The notes: generated by a model not told the origin, from the sequence alone. Positions 52,781-62,610 are shown, counted from the stretch's first letter. The stretch: 64,000 nt of DNA from Paenibacillus foliorum (GCF_013141765.1 NZ_WHOD01000095.1:1-64000), one strand, 5' to 3'. A program made the numbers and translations.

Positions 52781-53842
52781 TTAATGATTGGAGTTATCGC
52801 GCATTCGTTTATGAATCTTCTTCCAACGCTCCTTTTCGGCTCGGGCAGCTCCAGCGTCAATCTTGCGCTCATTATAGGCAAGCTCTTTTTGCAGCTTGAT
52901 GTAGCTAGTCAGACGCTCCTGGCTTAAGGTTCCGTCCGCCAAGGAGGATCGGATCATGCAGTCCGGCTCCTGCTTATGCCGGCAATCCGTGTACCGGCAG
53001 CCTGCAGCCAGCTCCTCGACATCGTGGAAGGCTGCGCCCATAGATTCGCTGCCTTCCCACAGCTGCAGCTCCCGCATCCCCGGCGTGTCGATGATCAACG
53101 CGCCGCTCGGCAGGACGACGAGCTCGCGGTGCGTCGTCGTGTGCTTGCCGCGGTCGTCGCCATCGCGGACGCCGCCGGTTTTCTGACGCTGCCCGCCGTA
53201 TAGGCTGTTCAGCAGCGTCGATTTGCCCGCGCCGGAGGAGCCTAGCAGCGCGATGGTTTCACCCGGCCGCAGGGAGGCCGCGATCTGTTCAATTCCGTCA
53301 TCGGCCAAGCTGTTGACGGAATAGACGGGCACGCCGAAGGCGATGGTCTCTACCTCGCGCAGCCGAGCTTCCAGATCCTCGCATAAGTCCTTTTTGGTCA
53401 GGACGATCTCGGGTGCTGCTCCGCTTTCATAGGCCAGCACCAAGTAGCGTTCCAGCCGCCGGACATTGAAGTCCCGGTTCAAGGCCATTACAAGGAATAC
53501 GCGATCTACATTGGTTGCTACAATCTGTTCCTCCGTAGTGGGACCAGTTGCTTTACGCGAAAACTTGCTTTTGCGTTCAAGAACCCCATGAATGATCGCT
53601 CTTTGCTCCCCAAGCAGCTTGGTCATCTTAACCCAATCCCCTACAGCCGGATAATCCTCACGTCGTACAGCTTCATAGCGGGTTTTTCCAGACAGCTCCC
53701 CCAGCCACTCGCCATCCTCTGTGTAAATGCGGTATAAATGCTTATGCTCTAGCGCAACACGGCCAATTGAGTAGCCTTCCGTATCTTGATTAGCGAAAAA
53801 CGGCTGATAGCCGTAAGCCTCCAGTGACTTGTTATTCTCCAT
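52781..53842 (-). CDS. rsgA: RsgA-like circularly permuted GTPase
   Basis: The 353-residue protein has an N-terminal OB-like domain (about 25-105), then a permuted GTPase with motifs in the order NVDRVFLVMALN, LTKKD (G4), GSSGAGKST (G1) and DTPGMRE (G3). The C-terminal zinc site is CRYTDCRHKQEPDC. RsgA matures the 30S subunit. It is longer than the usual B. subtilis form (about 298), so it may be a second paralogue. The central part is very GC-rich. Confidence 0.9.
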   Translation of the reverse strand: MENNKSLEAYGYQPFFANQDTEGYSIGRVALEHKHLYRIYTEDGEWLGELSGKTRYEAVRREDYPAVGDWVKMTKLLGEQRAIIHGVLERKSKFSRKATGPTTEEQIVATNVDRVFLVMALNRDFNVRRLERYLVLAYESGAAPEIVLTKKDLCEDLEARLREVETIAFGVPVYSVNSLADDGIEQIAASLRPGETIALLGSSGAGKSTLLNSLYGGQRQKTGGVRDGDDRGKHTTTHRELVVLPSGALIIDTPGMRELQLWEGSESMGAAFHDVEELAAGCRYTDCRHKQEPDCMIRSSLADGTLSQERLTSYIKLQKELAYNERKIDAGAARAEKERWKKIHKRMRDNSNH

Positions 53843-54053
53843 GAATCCTCCTCAAGTTGCTTTAGCCCTAGCCCTATTTGAATCATTTCTTCTAGTGGTT
53901 TCCAAACCTTGTTTCCAGTTACACTCATCCTACATCACTCCGTTCCTTTTAGTTAAAGGTTAGTATATACAAATTCAGATGAACCCAACAGGGCGAGAAT
54001 CATTATAACCATTAAATCTTTAAGCAAAATAAATCTAATCCATGCATGCAAAA

Positions 54054-54093
54054 AAAGACCCCAATGCTTTCATAAAAAGCATGTAGGGTCTTT
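54054..54093 (-). terminator. terminator of the membrane FAD oxidoreductase gene
   Basis: AAAGACCC pairs with GGGTCTTT, with inner ATGCTTT/AAAGCAT. The A-run at 54051-54056 reads as T-run on the minus strand. It is 30 bases after the stop of the leftward gene. Confidence 0.8.
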
Positions 54094-54122
54094 GTCTGTT
54101 CAAAAGATTTTGTAAGCAGAGC

Positions 54123-55748
54123 TTACTTCTTCCGTTTGTTCACATAAGCAGGGTAGACGATTTCTCCGGTGTCCAGCTTAGCTATTTCATCAGCCGTCCA
54201 GCCTGCGATCTTATTATTGCCGGTGACTCCGGTCACTTTTATTTTGTATTTACTCTCCAGGTAGCTGTTGAGTGCAGGCATATCGGGCTCCTTCAATTCG
54301 CGGAGCTTCTTCTTACCCTGCATCTGGCCTAGTATAATGCCTATTGATTCTGCTGCAAGGCTTGTGTTCGGCTGAATCCGGGCGCTGCCGTAAGCGATGG
54401 CCGAGGACCCGACATTTTTCCCAGCTACAATGACGTTATCGTAATTTTTTAGTAAAAAGCTGCGCAGCGGCATTCCATATTTATCCGGACGGCCCATTTC
54501 GATGCCCCACTTGTTTTCGCTAGTGCCTTGAAGATCAAGCGGATACCCGGCGATACTAACGTTATCCCAGAACATTCGGGCGCCCAGCATATCGGACGGT
54601 TTAAGCACATAATCGGTCTCGTAATGGTTATATTCACGGATGTATAAATAATTAGGGAAGCCATTCAGCTCCGCATTCTCCCAGCCGGTAATGTTTTTGC
54701 GGAAATGATTCAAAATAAGCGGAATTTCTTTTTTCCCAAGCTCCATAGCTTCAGCAACCGATTTATCATCCGATGGGTCTACTGTATAGATTAGAAATGC
54801 ATTGATAATGACCTCGCCGTCGCGTTGGTTCACCGCATTTAATCCCCGCAGGAATACTCGATCGTTGCTTGGTTTAAATCTGTTCGTCATGCCGCTCAAA
54901 CCAATCGCAAAGCTCTCGCTCACGGAGCCGCCGCCATATTTGGCACTGCGCTGCTCAGGGGTTAAGCTGTTGAAGCTTGAATTAAATTTGTTCCAATCGA
55001 CATTTTTGAATTTTAACATCATCCCGGTGCTCATGTATTCGATCTTATTTTGACCATAGAATTGCTCTAAGCCTGGCATGCGGGTGGATTGAAGCTTGCT
55101 GAGCAGTGCGGCGAAATCTGTATTGTCCACCCAATAATCCGCTTTAATATTCTTCTTAGACCCGTCTTTGCCTGAATAGGTGACGGATTCTATGGCATGA
55201 GGCCCGAACTGGCCGGGTATTTGCTTGATGTCTTGAATTTTAATGCCCGATTCTATAGGAATATCTTTTTTTAGCTTATCAAAATATTGCGTAAACTCGG
55301 GAAGCTTGCGGATCTTGCCGTTACGGAAGCCGTCGAACAGCTCTTTGGCTCGGCCTTGAACCAGCAGCTGCCCCTTGGCGTCACGCGTTTCATCCAAAAA
55401 CAGCATTTCGCCCTGCAATACTTGACCACCGAAAGCTTCACGCGGATCAAGAACCTTAACCGTCAGACCTTCGTCTGCGGCTGCTCTTGCCAAATAAAGC
55501 CCTTCTAATTCACTACCGAATATGGCTACATCGACCTTTTCCGAAGGGATAGGCGGCTCTGGCGGAACTGCGGGTTGTTTGTTTCCTTCTGCTTTGGTCT
55601 CCTTGGACGGATCAACAGTAGTTATTGGTGAAGTCTTGTCCCCTGAACTGGTTTTACCAAAAAAGGGCATAGACGTGAACACGGCAGCCAAGCCGACTAA
55701 CGCTAACACCGCGATCCCTATTGAAAGACCTTTACTTTTCCACTTCAT
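54123..55748 (-). CDS. membrane-anchored FAD-dependent oxidoreductase
   Basis: The 541-residue protein has an N-terminal helix (about residues 8-28), a linker rich in Pro, Lys and Thr, then a FAD_oxidored-type domain. The Rossmann segment reads DVAIFGSELEGLYLARAA, a degenerate GxGxxG. The C-terminal block NYDNVIVAGKNVGSSAIAYG matches flavoproteins of the same type as the one at 229-1581. A helix followed by a linker suggests that the flavin domain is outside the membrane, which is unusual. ATG 55748 has AGGAGG nine bases upstream; ATGs up to 55796 are not supported. No Tat motif is visible. Confidence 0.8.
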   Translation of the reverse strand: MKWKSKGLSIGIAVLALVGLAAVFTSMPFFGKTSSGDKTSPITTVDPSKETKAEGNKQPAVPPEPPIPSEKVDVAIFGSELEGLYLARAAADEGLTVKVLDPREAFGGQVLQGEMLFLDETRDAKGQLLVQGRAKELFDGFRNGKIRKLPEFTQYFDKLKKDIPIESGIKIQDIKQIPGQFGPHAIESVTYSGKDGSKKNIKADYWVDNTDFAALLSKLQSTRMPGLEQFYGQNKIEYMSTGMMLKFKNVDWNKFNSSFNSLTPEQRSAKYGGGSVSESFAIGLSGMTNRFKPSNDRVFLRGLNAVNQRDGEVIINAFLIYTVDPSDDKSVAEAMELGKKEIPLILNHFRKNITGWENAELNGFPNYLYIREYNHYETDYVLKPSDMLGARMFWDNVSIAGYPLDLQGTSENKWGIEMGRPDKYGMPLRSFLLKNYDNVIVAGKNVGSSAIAYGSARIQPNTSLAAESIGIILGQMQGKKKLRELKEPDMPALNSYLESKYKIKVTGVTGNNKIAGWTADEIAKLDTGEIVYPAYVNKRKK

Positions 55749-56099
55749 ATGTACGTTTCCTCCTCTTACTCCACTAAAGCAACCTATCATATTCATATGT
55801 ATTTTACTATAAATAGGTTTCTTTCGTTGTTAGTTTACCATATTTTGTTGAAGCCGATCAAAATGACCCCCACAAAGCGTATGCAGACGGCGAAAGTTTT
55901 AGTAAATCCAAGGAACTCTTCGCGAAGGTCCTCAATCATGTTCCACGAAAAATTCATAGCAGGGAAGGCGAAACTACTACATCCTGATCGCCACTATTCA
56001 TTGGCAGGTCTAAGGGCATATTTGTTATGCCTCCAGCCCGCCGCTGGCATCTGGTTGATCCGTATTTAGCACTTCACCTAACCAAAAGGAGAAATGATG
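55749..56099. other. intergenic region with small hairpins
   Basis: The gap between two divergent genes holds short stems: CTTCGCGAAG near 55918, GGCGA/TCGCC near 55966-55993 and GGCATA/TATGCC near 56016-56032. They could form a structured leader of the SLH gene, but no known RNA consensus fits and no terminator is present. AAAAGGAGA at 56085-56093 is the ribosome site of the next gene. Confidence 0.4.
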
Positions 56100-57647
56100 A
56101 TGAATAATTCATTCAAGAAGGTTGTCGTAACAGGATTGACGCTAGCGATGGTTATGGGTGGTTCCACTGCAGCATTTGCCAGCAATGATAAAGGCAAAGG
56201 CAACGACAAAGATAAAGACCGCGGACGCGATTGGAATAACGTTATTGAAACCAAATATAACGACAAAAACAACGACAAAAACAACAAAGATATTAACATA
56301 AACAACTTGAATGTTAAAAATTTAAACATCAAATTATCCTTTGACGATGTAAAAGGCGCAGACGTAGAATGGGCAGCACGCTACATTGCAAGCTTGGCTT
56401 CCAAACGAGTGTTTGAAGGCTATGAGGATGGCACCTTCCAGCCGCGCAAAACCATTACCCGCATTGAAGCGATTACTGCAGCTGTAAGGCTGATGGGACT
56501 TCGTGATCAAGCAGAATCTGCAGAAGCAAAAGCAGCGAACTTGAACTTTAAGGATGCAGACAAGTTGAAAAACAGCTATTCATGGGCAACCGGTTATGTA
56601 AGTGTCGCGCTTCAAAACGATTTGTTTGAGGAATCCGACGATATGATCAACCCTGGCAAGGAAGCAGACCGCTTATGGGCAACTACACTTTTGATCAAAG
56701 CGATGAAGCTGCAGGACGAAGCAAAAACGAAGATGAACACGAAGCTAACCTTCAAAGACGCTAATAAGATTCCAGCTGGTTCCGTTGGCTATATTGCACT
56801 AGCGATTGAGAAAAACCTTATTGATGGCTACGAGGACAACACATTCCGTCCGAACAACCCTGTAACTCGCGCTGAATTGGCAGCTTTGTTGGATCGTACA
56901 GGCAGCCAATTGCCGGACAACGCTTCTATTAGCGGAACAATTAGCTCCACAGTAAGCAACAATTTACTAACATTGACTGTAAAAGGTCAACCGTACAGTG
57001 TAGAGTTGGATTCTGGAGCTTTCATTTTCCGCAATGGTGCTAAAGTAGCGGCAAGTGAACTAAGAACAGGGGACGAAGTGATTGTTCGCACTTATGGCGG
57101 CAAAGCGATTTTTGTAGAAGTAAAGAAGCTGGGTAATGGCAGCTCAAACCAACTACCTGATAATACTAACTTCACAGCTTCAGTGAACGCCGCGGTAAGC
57201 AACAATATTTTGACAGTGATCAAAGATGGTCAATCCTATAGCAACGAGCTTGCTTCGAATGTTTCTATTATTCGCAACGGTCAATCCGTAGCAGCATCCG
57301 AGCTAAGAGTAGGCGATGAAGTACTTGTTCGTACATCTGGCGGTAAAGTGGTATTTGTGGCTGTAACGACGCTTGCGAACGATCAACAGGCTAATTTTAT
57401 AGTAAACGGTACGTATAATTCTTATACAACTAATTCCAGCGATCAAGTTAATTCGATCTCCATCAACAAAATATTGAACGATGGTTCCGTTCAAAACAAT
57501 GTATACTACAACACAACTTCCAATGTAACATTCCTGTATAACACTTCGAATGGAACTATTCAAGGCGATCGTTCCCAGCTGACATCAAACCGCTCAGTTG
57601 AATTGAGAGGCACTAATAATGTCGTTCATACGATCGTGATTAAATAA
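56100..57647 (+). CDS. SLH-domain surface protein
   Basis: The 515-residue secreted protein has a signal peptide (about 1-27), a Lys/Asp/Asn-rich linker, and three SLH-type modules between about 80 and 275, of which the first and third are clear (VFEGYEDGTFQPRKTITRIE and LIDGYEDNTFRPNNPVTRAE) and the middle one is degenerate. Two tandem modules follow, each with SELRTGDEVIVRTYGGK or SELRVGDEVLVRTSGGK, then a third, shorter related module. It probably attaches to the wall polymer through SLH domains. ATG 56100 is best spaced from AAAAGGAG; ATGs at 56094 and 56097 are possible. Confidence 0.88.
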   Translation: MNNSFKKVVVTGLTLAMVMGGSTAAFASNDKGKGNDKDKDRGRDWNNVIETKYNDKNNDKNNKDININNLNVKNLNIKLSFDDVKGADVEWAARYIASLASKRVFEGYEDGTFQPRKTITRIEAITAAVRLMGLRDQAESAEAKAANLNFKDADKLKNSYSWATGYVSVALQNDLFEESDDMINPGKEADRLWATTLLIKAMKLQDEAKTKMNTKLTFKDANKIPAGSVGYIALAIEKNLIDGYEDNTFRPNNPVTRAELAALLDRTGSQLPDNASISGTISSTVSNNLLTLTVKGQPYSVELDSGAFIFRNGAKVAASELRTGDEVIVRTYGGKAIFVEVKKLGNGSSNQLPDNTNFTASVNAAVSNNILTVIKDGQSYSNELASNVSIIRNGQSVAASELRVGDEVLVRTSGGKVVFVAVTTLANDQQANFIVNGTYNSYTTNSSDQVNSISINKILNDGSVQNNVYYNTTSNVTFLYNTSNGTIQGDRSQLTSNRSVELRGTNNVVHTIVIK

Positions 57648-57713
57648 TAGAGATAACAAGTAAGCAGGTAACAAGGAGATAGTCTCTTTCAGAGAAAAAG
57701 GTTTGAATAGGAG

Positions 57714-57768
57714 GAGCAGCGCTTCCGCTTGCGGTCACAATGGCCGTGTGGGAGGGCTGTTCTTTTTT
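57714..57768 (+). terminator. terminator of the SLH gene
   Basis: GAGCAGC-GCTTCC pairs with GGGAGG-GCTGTTC, including wobbles, and six T residues follow at 57763-57768. It lies about 70 bases after the stop. Confidence 0.6.
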
Positions 57769-57814
57769 ATATGGATAACCTCGTAATAGGGGGATTATTT
57801 CTTTGTAAAAGTTA

Positions 57815-57842
57815 TGGACAGCGCTAATTAACGGTGTATAAT
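57815..57842 (+). promoter_or_regulatory. ilvA promoter
   Basis: TGGACA (57815-57820) and a perfect TATAAT (57837-57842) are 16 bases apart, 38 bases before ilvA. There is no room for a T-box leader between this promoter and the gene. Confidence 0.65.
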
Positions 57843-57879
57843 AAATAAAATTACTAAATGAAGATACATGGAGGAAATG

Positions 57880-59133
57880 ATGAGCAGTCAGTCTGTAAAG
57901 CTAGAAGATATCATTGTCGCAAGTCACGTGCTGAAGGATGTCGTGCACCATACTCCTCTGCAAAAAAACTTTATATTGTCCGAGAAATACAACTGCAACG
58001 TGTATTTGAAGCGTGAGGACCTGCAGGTTGTTCGATCCTTTAAGATCCGCGGCGCGTACCATTTGATGCGCAGCTTGTCCGAGGAGCAGCTTAGCAAGGG
58101 CGTTGTGTGCGCTAGCGCGGGAAATCATGCTCAAGGATTAGCCTATTCATGCAAAGCGCTTCAAGTTCATGGCAAAATTTTTATGCCAACGACAACGCCT
58201 AGACAAAAGATTTCCCAGGTTAAGCTGTTTGGCGGCACCTACGTGGAAGTGATCCTGATTGGCGATACCTTCGATGACTCGTTAAAGGAAGCGGTTCTCT
58301 GCAGCGAGCGGGAGGGGATGCAGTTTGTTCACCCGTTCGATCATTTGAAGGTTATAGCTGGTCAAGGGACCGTAGCGCTGGAACTAATGAATGATATGCG
58401 GGAACAGGTTGATTTTGTATTCGCGGGAATTGGCGGTGGAGGGCTAGCAGCGGGTGTCGGAACCTATATCAAAAGCATCAGTCCATCAACCAAAGTTATC
58501 GGAGTTGAAGCAACAGGCGCACCATCCATGCAGCAATCCATTGATAAAGGGGAGATCGTAACCCTTGGCGATATCGATAAATTCGTGGATGGCACCGCTG
58601 TTAAACGAGTGGGTGAGTTAACTTATGAGATTTGTCAGAAGGTTGTTGACGACATAGTTGTTGTACCTGAAGGCAAGGTGTGTACGACGATTCTTGAGCT
58701 ATATAACGAAAATGCCATTGTTGCCGAGCCTGCGGGGGCACTGACCATTACGGCGCTGGATTTCTACCGTGAGCAGATCGCAGGTAAAAATGTGGTCTGC
58801 ATAATAAGTGGCGGCAACAATGACATAGATCGGATGCAGGAAATAAAAGAGCGGTCACTGATTTACGAGGGGCTGAAGCATTATTTCACGGTTGAGTTTC
58901 CGCAGCGTTCGGGTGCTTTAAGGGAATTTCTCGATGAAGTGCTCGGGCCGAATGATGATATTACCCGCTTCGAATATACGAAGAAAACAAGCAAGGAGAA
59001 TGGGCCGGCGCTTGTTGGAATTGAGCTTAAATGCAAAGAGGATTACGAGCCCTTGATTGAGCGCATGATCAACAAAGGTATCAAATATGTGGAAATCAAC
59101 AAAAACCCTCATTTGTTTAACTTACTGATTTGA
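57880..59133 (+). CDS. ilvA: threonine dehydratase
   Basis: The 417-residue PLP enzyme deaminates L-threonine to 2-oxobutyrate, the first step to isoleucine. The PLP lysine is in VRSFKIRGAY (about residue 55), the phosphate loop is GIGGGGLAAG and the serine/glycine segment is IISGGNNDID. The C-terminal 90 residues, starting HYFTVEFPQRSGALREFL, are an ACT-like regulatory domain, so isoleucine feedback is expected. ATG 57880 follows GGAGGA; 57868 and 57877 are alternatives. Its 3' end overlaps the convergent kinase by 17 bases. Confidence 0.92.
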   Translation: MSSQSVKLEDIIVASHVLKDVVHHTPLQKNFILSEKYNCNVYLKREDLQVVRSFKIRGAYHLMRSLSEEQLSKGVVCASAGNHAQGLAYSCKALQVHGKIFMPTTTPRQKISQVKLFGGTYVEVILIGDTFDDSLKEAVLCSEREGMQFVHPFDHLKVIAGQGTVALELMNDMREQVDFVFAGIGGGGLAAGVGTYIKSISPSTKVIGVEATGAPSMQQSIDKGEIVTLGDIDKFVDGTAVKRVGELTYEICQKVVDDIVVVPEGKVCTTILELYNENAIVAEPAGALTITALDFYREQIAGKNVVCIISGGNNDIDRMQEIKERSLIYEGLKHYFTVEFPQRSGALREFLDEVLGPNDDITRFEYTKKTSKENGPALVGIELKCKEDYEPLIERMINKGIKYVEINKNPHLFNLLI

Positions 59134-60169
59134 TTCCAGGCACAACTACGGTAATCGATGTGCCTTCTCCGAGCTTGCTTTCCACTCGGATCATGCCATT
59201 ATGCCTTTCAACGATATTCTTCACAATGGATAGTCCCAACCCACTGCCGCTGCTGGCACGGTTTCGGGACTTATCTGCTTTGAAGAATCGTTCAAATATC
59301 CGTGTTTGATCTTCCTCTGCTACACCGATTCCAGTGTCAGATATGCACACAACTGCTTGGTTATCGAGCTGTTCCATACTAACGGAGACTGTACCGCCTT
59401 CGGGTGTGAATTTTATGCTATTATGAATCAAGTTTATCCATACCTGACTCATCAGCTCCTCATCGGCTGTTACATTTGCGCGAATAAGTGAAATATCCAT
59501 TTCAATGCTTTTGTTCAGCCAAAGCGGCTCACAGGCCAAAATAATATTACGCAGCTGAACATCAAGCCTATACGGTTTCGGCTCAAATGGATGATGCTCG
59601 GATTCCAATGAGGTGAGCTTTAGCAGGTTGTCACTTAGCTTTGACAGTCTTTTACTTTCGGTCTCAATAATATGGAGGTAATGCTGACGTTCTTCCTCGC
59701 TCAGCTTTTCATTTTGCATGGCTTGGGCGAATCCGTTAATCGAGGTTAGCGGAGATTGAATTTCATGGGAAACATTAGAGATAAACTCCTGGCGCATGGT
59801 CTCCAGATGCTTTAACTGCTGAGCCATATGATTGATCCCATCCACAAAGTGGTCAAAATGACCTTTATTCCCTCGTTTTTTTTCCAGACTGATATTGAAG
59901 TTTCCCTTGCTGATCTGCTGCATCGCATCTAATATGGCATTGAAAATATGCATCTGTCTGGGTCTGGAAAAAAAACCGATGAACATAATGATACCAAAAG
60001 CGAACAAAGAACCGAGGCATACATTTATTAGCTGAATCGTTAAATCAGGCAGCTGTATATTCCAATAGGTGTAAATCCAAGATGTAACCACATAGGCCAA
60101 TGCATAGCAGGCAACCTGACCTATTAGAGCTACGATGATGCCCAACACCCCACGTGCCATGCGTTTCAT
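59117..60169 (-). CDS. two-component sensor histidine kinase
   Basis: The 350-residue kinase has two N-terminal helices (about 8-30 and 44-66) with a very short external loop, a HAMP-like linker, then FISNVSHEIQSPLTSINGFA with the phospho-acceptor His, an N-box WINLIHNSIKFTPEGG, and GSGLGLSIVKNIVE. The short loop suggests an intramembrane-sensing kinase, often linked to antimicrobial or envelope stress. It overlaps the regulator gene by four bases and is last in an operon that begins with an ABC exporter. The stop lies inside the end of ilvA. Confidence 0.9.
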   Translation of the reverse strand: MKRMARGVLGIIVALIGQVACYALAYVVTSWIYTYWNIQLPDLTIQLINVCLGSLFAFGIIMFIGFFSRPRQMHIFNAILDAMQQISKGNFNISLEKKRGNKGHFDHFVDGINHMAQQLKHLETMRQEFISNVSHEIQSPLTSINGFAQAMQNEKLSEEERQHYLHIIETESKRLSKLSDNLLKLTSLESEHHPFEPKPYRLDVQLRNIILACEPLWLNKSIEMDISLIRANVTADEELMSQVWINLIHNSIKFTPEGGTVSVSMEQLDNQAVVCISDTGIGVAEEDQTRIFERFFKADKSRNRASSGSGLGLSIVKNIVERHNGMIRVESKLGEGTSITVVVPGIKSVS

Positions 60170-60843
60170 TCTTCAACCACCTCCAGTCTGTAGCCCAGAC
60201 CGCGAATCGTTCTAATTATAAACGAGCTTGTGCATGCGGAGAATCGATCCCGCAGCCTGTTAATATGAACATCTAACGTGCGCTCATTTCCATTAAATTC
60301 ATATCCCCATATATCTTCTATAAGCTGTTCCCGCGAGAGTGTCCTCCCGGGGGAGCTGGCCAGCTTGAACAAAAGCTCGAATTCCTTCAATGGCAATGTC
60401 AGCATTTCCCCAGCAGCACTGACTTCAAAGGTATGTCGATTCATTTGAAGATCTCCGATTTGTATGGTTTGGGAGACGAAGATACGGTAACGCTTCAACA
60501 ATGCCTTTACCCTTGCAACCAGCTCAGCAGGCTCGAAGGGCTTAACTAGATAATCATCTGCACCCAAGTCAAAGCCCTTTACCTTATTAGCCGTTTCCCC
60601 TTTGGCTGTGAGCATTAACAGGGGCATCTCATAATGCGTGCTTAACTCCTCGCAAAGCTTCCAGCCGTCCATGATAGGCATCATGATATCGAGAATGACC
60701 ATATCCGCTTTTACCGTTTCTAATTTACTCAGCGCCTCAGCACCGTCCCGTGCTTCTATTATGTCAAATCCAGCACGCTCCAAAAATAAGCGAACCAGCT
60801 CCCGGATATGCGGGTCATCATCTACAACCATTAGGGTAGGCAT
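60166..60843 (-). CDS. OmpR-family response regulator
   Basis: The 225-residue regulator has VVDDDPHIRELV, the phospho-acceptor Asp in MVILDIMMPIMDG, MLTAKGE and DYLVKPFEPAELV. The C-terminal winged helix ends TIRGLGYRLEV. It starts 18 bases after the ABC gene and its stop overlaps the kinase start, so the three genes form one operon. It may regulate the exporter gene. Confidence 0.92.
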   Translation of the reverse strand: MPTLMVVDDDPHIRELVRLFLERAGFDIIEARDGAEALSKLETVKADMVILDIMMPIMDGWKLCEELSTHYEMPLLMLTAKGETANKVKGFDLGADDYLVKPFEPAELVARVKALLKRYRIFVSQTIQIGDLQMNRHTFEVSAAGEMLTLPLKEFELLFKLASSPGRTLSREQLIEDIWGYEFNGNERTLDVHINRLRDRFSACTSSFIIRTIRGLGYRLEVVEE

Positions 60844-60861
60844 CTAATCCTCACACTCCTT

Positions 60862-62610
60862 TCAGACAGGTGACTGCATGCGCAGCTGTTGATCGGCAAA
60901 CTCTCGGTACATGGAATGGGTTTCGTACAAGTGGTGGTGTGTTCCGTTTCCAGTAACCCTGCCTTTTTCGATAAAAACAATTTGATCTGCATCCACTACG
61001 GTGGACAGACGGTGGGCGATAACGATCGTCGTACGTCCTTGCATTAAATTTTTCAATGCTTTTTGCACCATGATTTCGGATAAGCTGTCTAGGCTGGAGG
61101 TAGCTTCATCCAGCATCAGGACGCTTGGATTTCGCAGCAGCGCTCTAGCGATGGCTATCCGTTGACGTTGACCTCCGGAGAGCTTAATGCCTCGTTCGCC
61201 GACCTCAGTATCGTACCGATTCGGAAGCTCATTAATAAATACGTCGGCATAAGCCATCTTGGCAGCTTCCGCTAATTGCTCATCACTTATTGCTTGTTCC
61301 ATGCCATAGGTAATATTGTCACGGATCGTACCGGCAATAAGCGGGCTCTCTTGAGATACATAGCCAATCCTGCTCCGCCAGGAGCTTAAGGATAAGCTGG
61401 TTAATGCTTCTCCGCCAATTCCAATATGTCCATCTAGCGGCTCGTAGAACCGTTCCAGCAGCGAGAAAAGGGTTGTTTTTCCGCCACCGCTTGGTCCAAC
61501 GATAGCCGTTACTTTTCCCATTTCAATCGTCATATTCACGTCTTTAAGTACTTGATCTCCAGACGGATAAGCAAAGTTAACTTGCTCCAACCTAATTTGC
61601 TGTCCCAGATCCGTTACAGGGCTGCCGCTTTGAATATCCTCTTCTTCAGCCGCGAGTGTTGCAATAATTCTTTCGGTAGCGCCCATCCCTTTTTGGAATT
61701 GGGTAAAAAAGCGTGAAATCTGTGTGATAGGCACTATAATCTGAAATAAGTATAAGAGGAAAGCAACCAAATCACCAGACGTTAGCTCACCTGTCGATAC
61801 TCGAAGTCCACCATATCCAATTATGACCACGAATAGCAGCATGATGACAAAATACATTAAGGGTCCTACGACGGCTTGGACTTTACCTTCTCTTACGCCG
61901 TATTGGAACAAATTCGTAATACCGCGCTGTCCGTTGCCGTACTCAACTTGCTCTGCATTGGAGGTTTTAACCAGACGAATTTCAGAAAGCACGCGAGTCA
62001 GCGTAGCTGTGAAAAGTGCAGTTTCTCCCTGTAATCCTTTTGAAATTTGACGCATTTTGCGTCCGAGAGGGAGCAAGAACAGCATCGAGAGGGGAACAGC
62101 AAGCACGATGAGCAGCGTCATTCTCCAGTCCAAATACAGTAATACTCCTATTGCGCCTACGATGGAAATAAGACCGGTCACAAAGCTTGTAAGGTTTTCA
62201 GTGATTAACTCTTTGAGGATACCCGTATCATTAACTACACGACTAACCATTTCCCCTGTTTGATGCCTGTCATAGAAGGGAACCGGTAATTGCAAATGCT
62301 TTTTCCATAAAAGATCTCTAAGTGAAGCAACGACCTTCTGTCCTGATCGATTCAGTAAATATACAGAGATGCCTCCAGCGATTGCTTGCAAAATAAAAGC
62401 GGCTCCCAGTCCTATAATGTGAATCCGGTCAATCGAATCGAGCGAGAAGTTGTTAACCATATTTTTAGTGAACAAAGGAATGCTTAAACCGACTAACGTG
62501 GAGCCTATGCTCATTGCAAGTGCAATGCCCATTAATAGAAGCGGAGGCTTGGTCTGCCAAATTAAACGCACGAAGTCGCGCCAGCCCCCGTTTTGATTAT
62601 TATTTTTCAA
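60862..62610 (-). CDS. ABC exporter, fused permease-ATPase (BmrA/MsbA type)
   Basis: The 582-residue half-transporter has six predicted helices (about residues 20-310) and a C-terminal ATPase with Walker A GPSGGGKTT, signature LSGGQRQRIAIARALL and Walker B VLMLDEATSSLDS. Such homodimers export drugs, lipids or peptides. It is the first gene of a leftward operon with a response regulator and kinase, a common arrangement for antimicrobial-responsive systems. The substrate is unknown. Confidence 0.92.
   Translation of the reverse strand: MKNNNQNGGWRDFVRLIWQTKPPLLLMGIALAMSIGSTLVGLSIPLFTKNMVNNFSLDSIDRIHIIGLGAAFILQAIAGGISVYLLNRSGQKVVASLRDLLWKKHLQLPVPFYDRHQTGEMVSRVVNDTGILKELITENLTSFVTGLISIVGAIGVLLYLDWRMTLLIVLAVPLSMLFLLPLGRKMRQISKGLQGETALFTATLTRVLSEIRLVKTSNAEQVEYGNGQRGITNLFQYGVREGKVQAVVGPLMYFVIMLLFVVIIGYGGLRVSTGELTSGDLVAFLLYLFQIIVPITQISRFFTQFQKGMGATERIIATLAAEEEDIQSGSPVTDLGQQIRLEQVNFAYPSGDQVLKDVNMTIEMGKVTAIVGPSGGGKTTLFSLLERFYEPLDGHIGIGGEALTSLSLSSWRSRIGYVSQESPLIAGTIRDNITYGMEQAISDEQLAEAAKMAYADVFINELPNRYDTEVGERGIKLSGGQRQRIAIARALLRNPSVLMLDEATSSLDSLSEIMVQKALKNLMQGRTTIVIAHRLSTVVDADQIVFIEKGRVTGNGTHHHLYETHSMYREFADQQLRMQSPV

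Noticed and set aside
53000..53300. GC-rich open frames opposite the RsgA-like gene
   Set aside because: They are opposite-strand shadows of a conserved GTPase domain, produced by high third-position GC.
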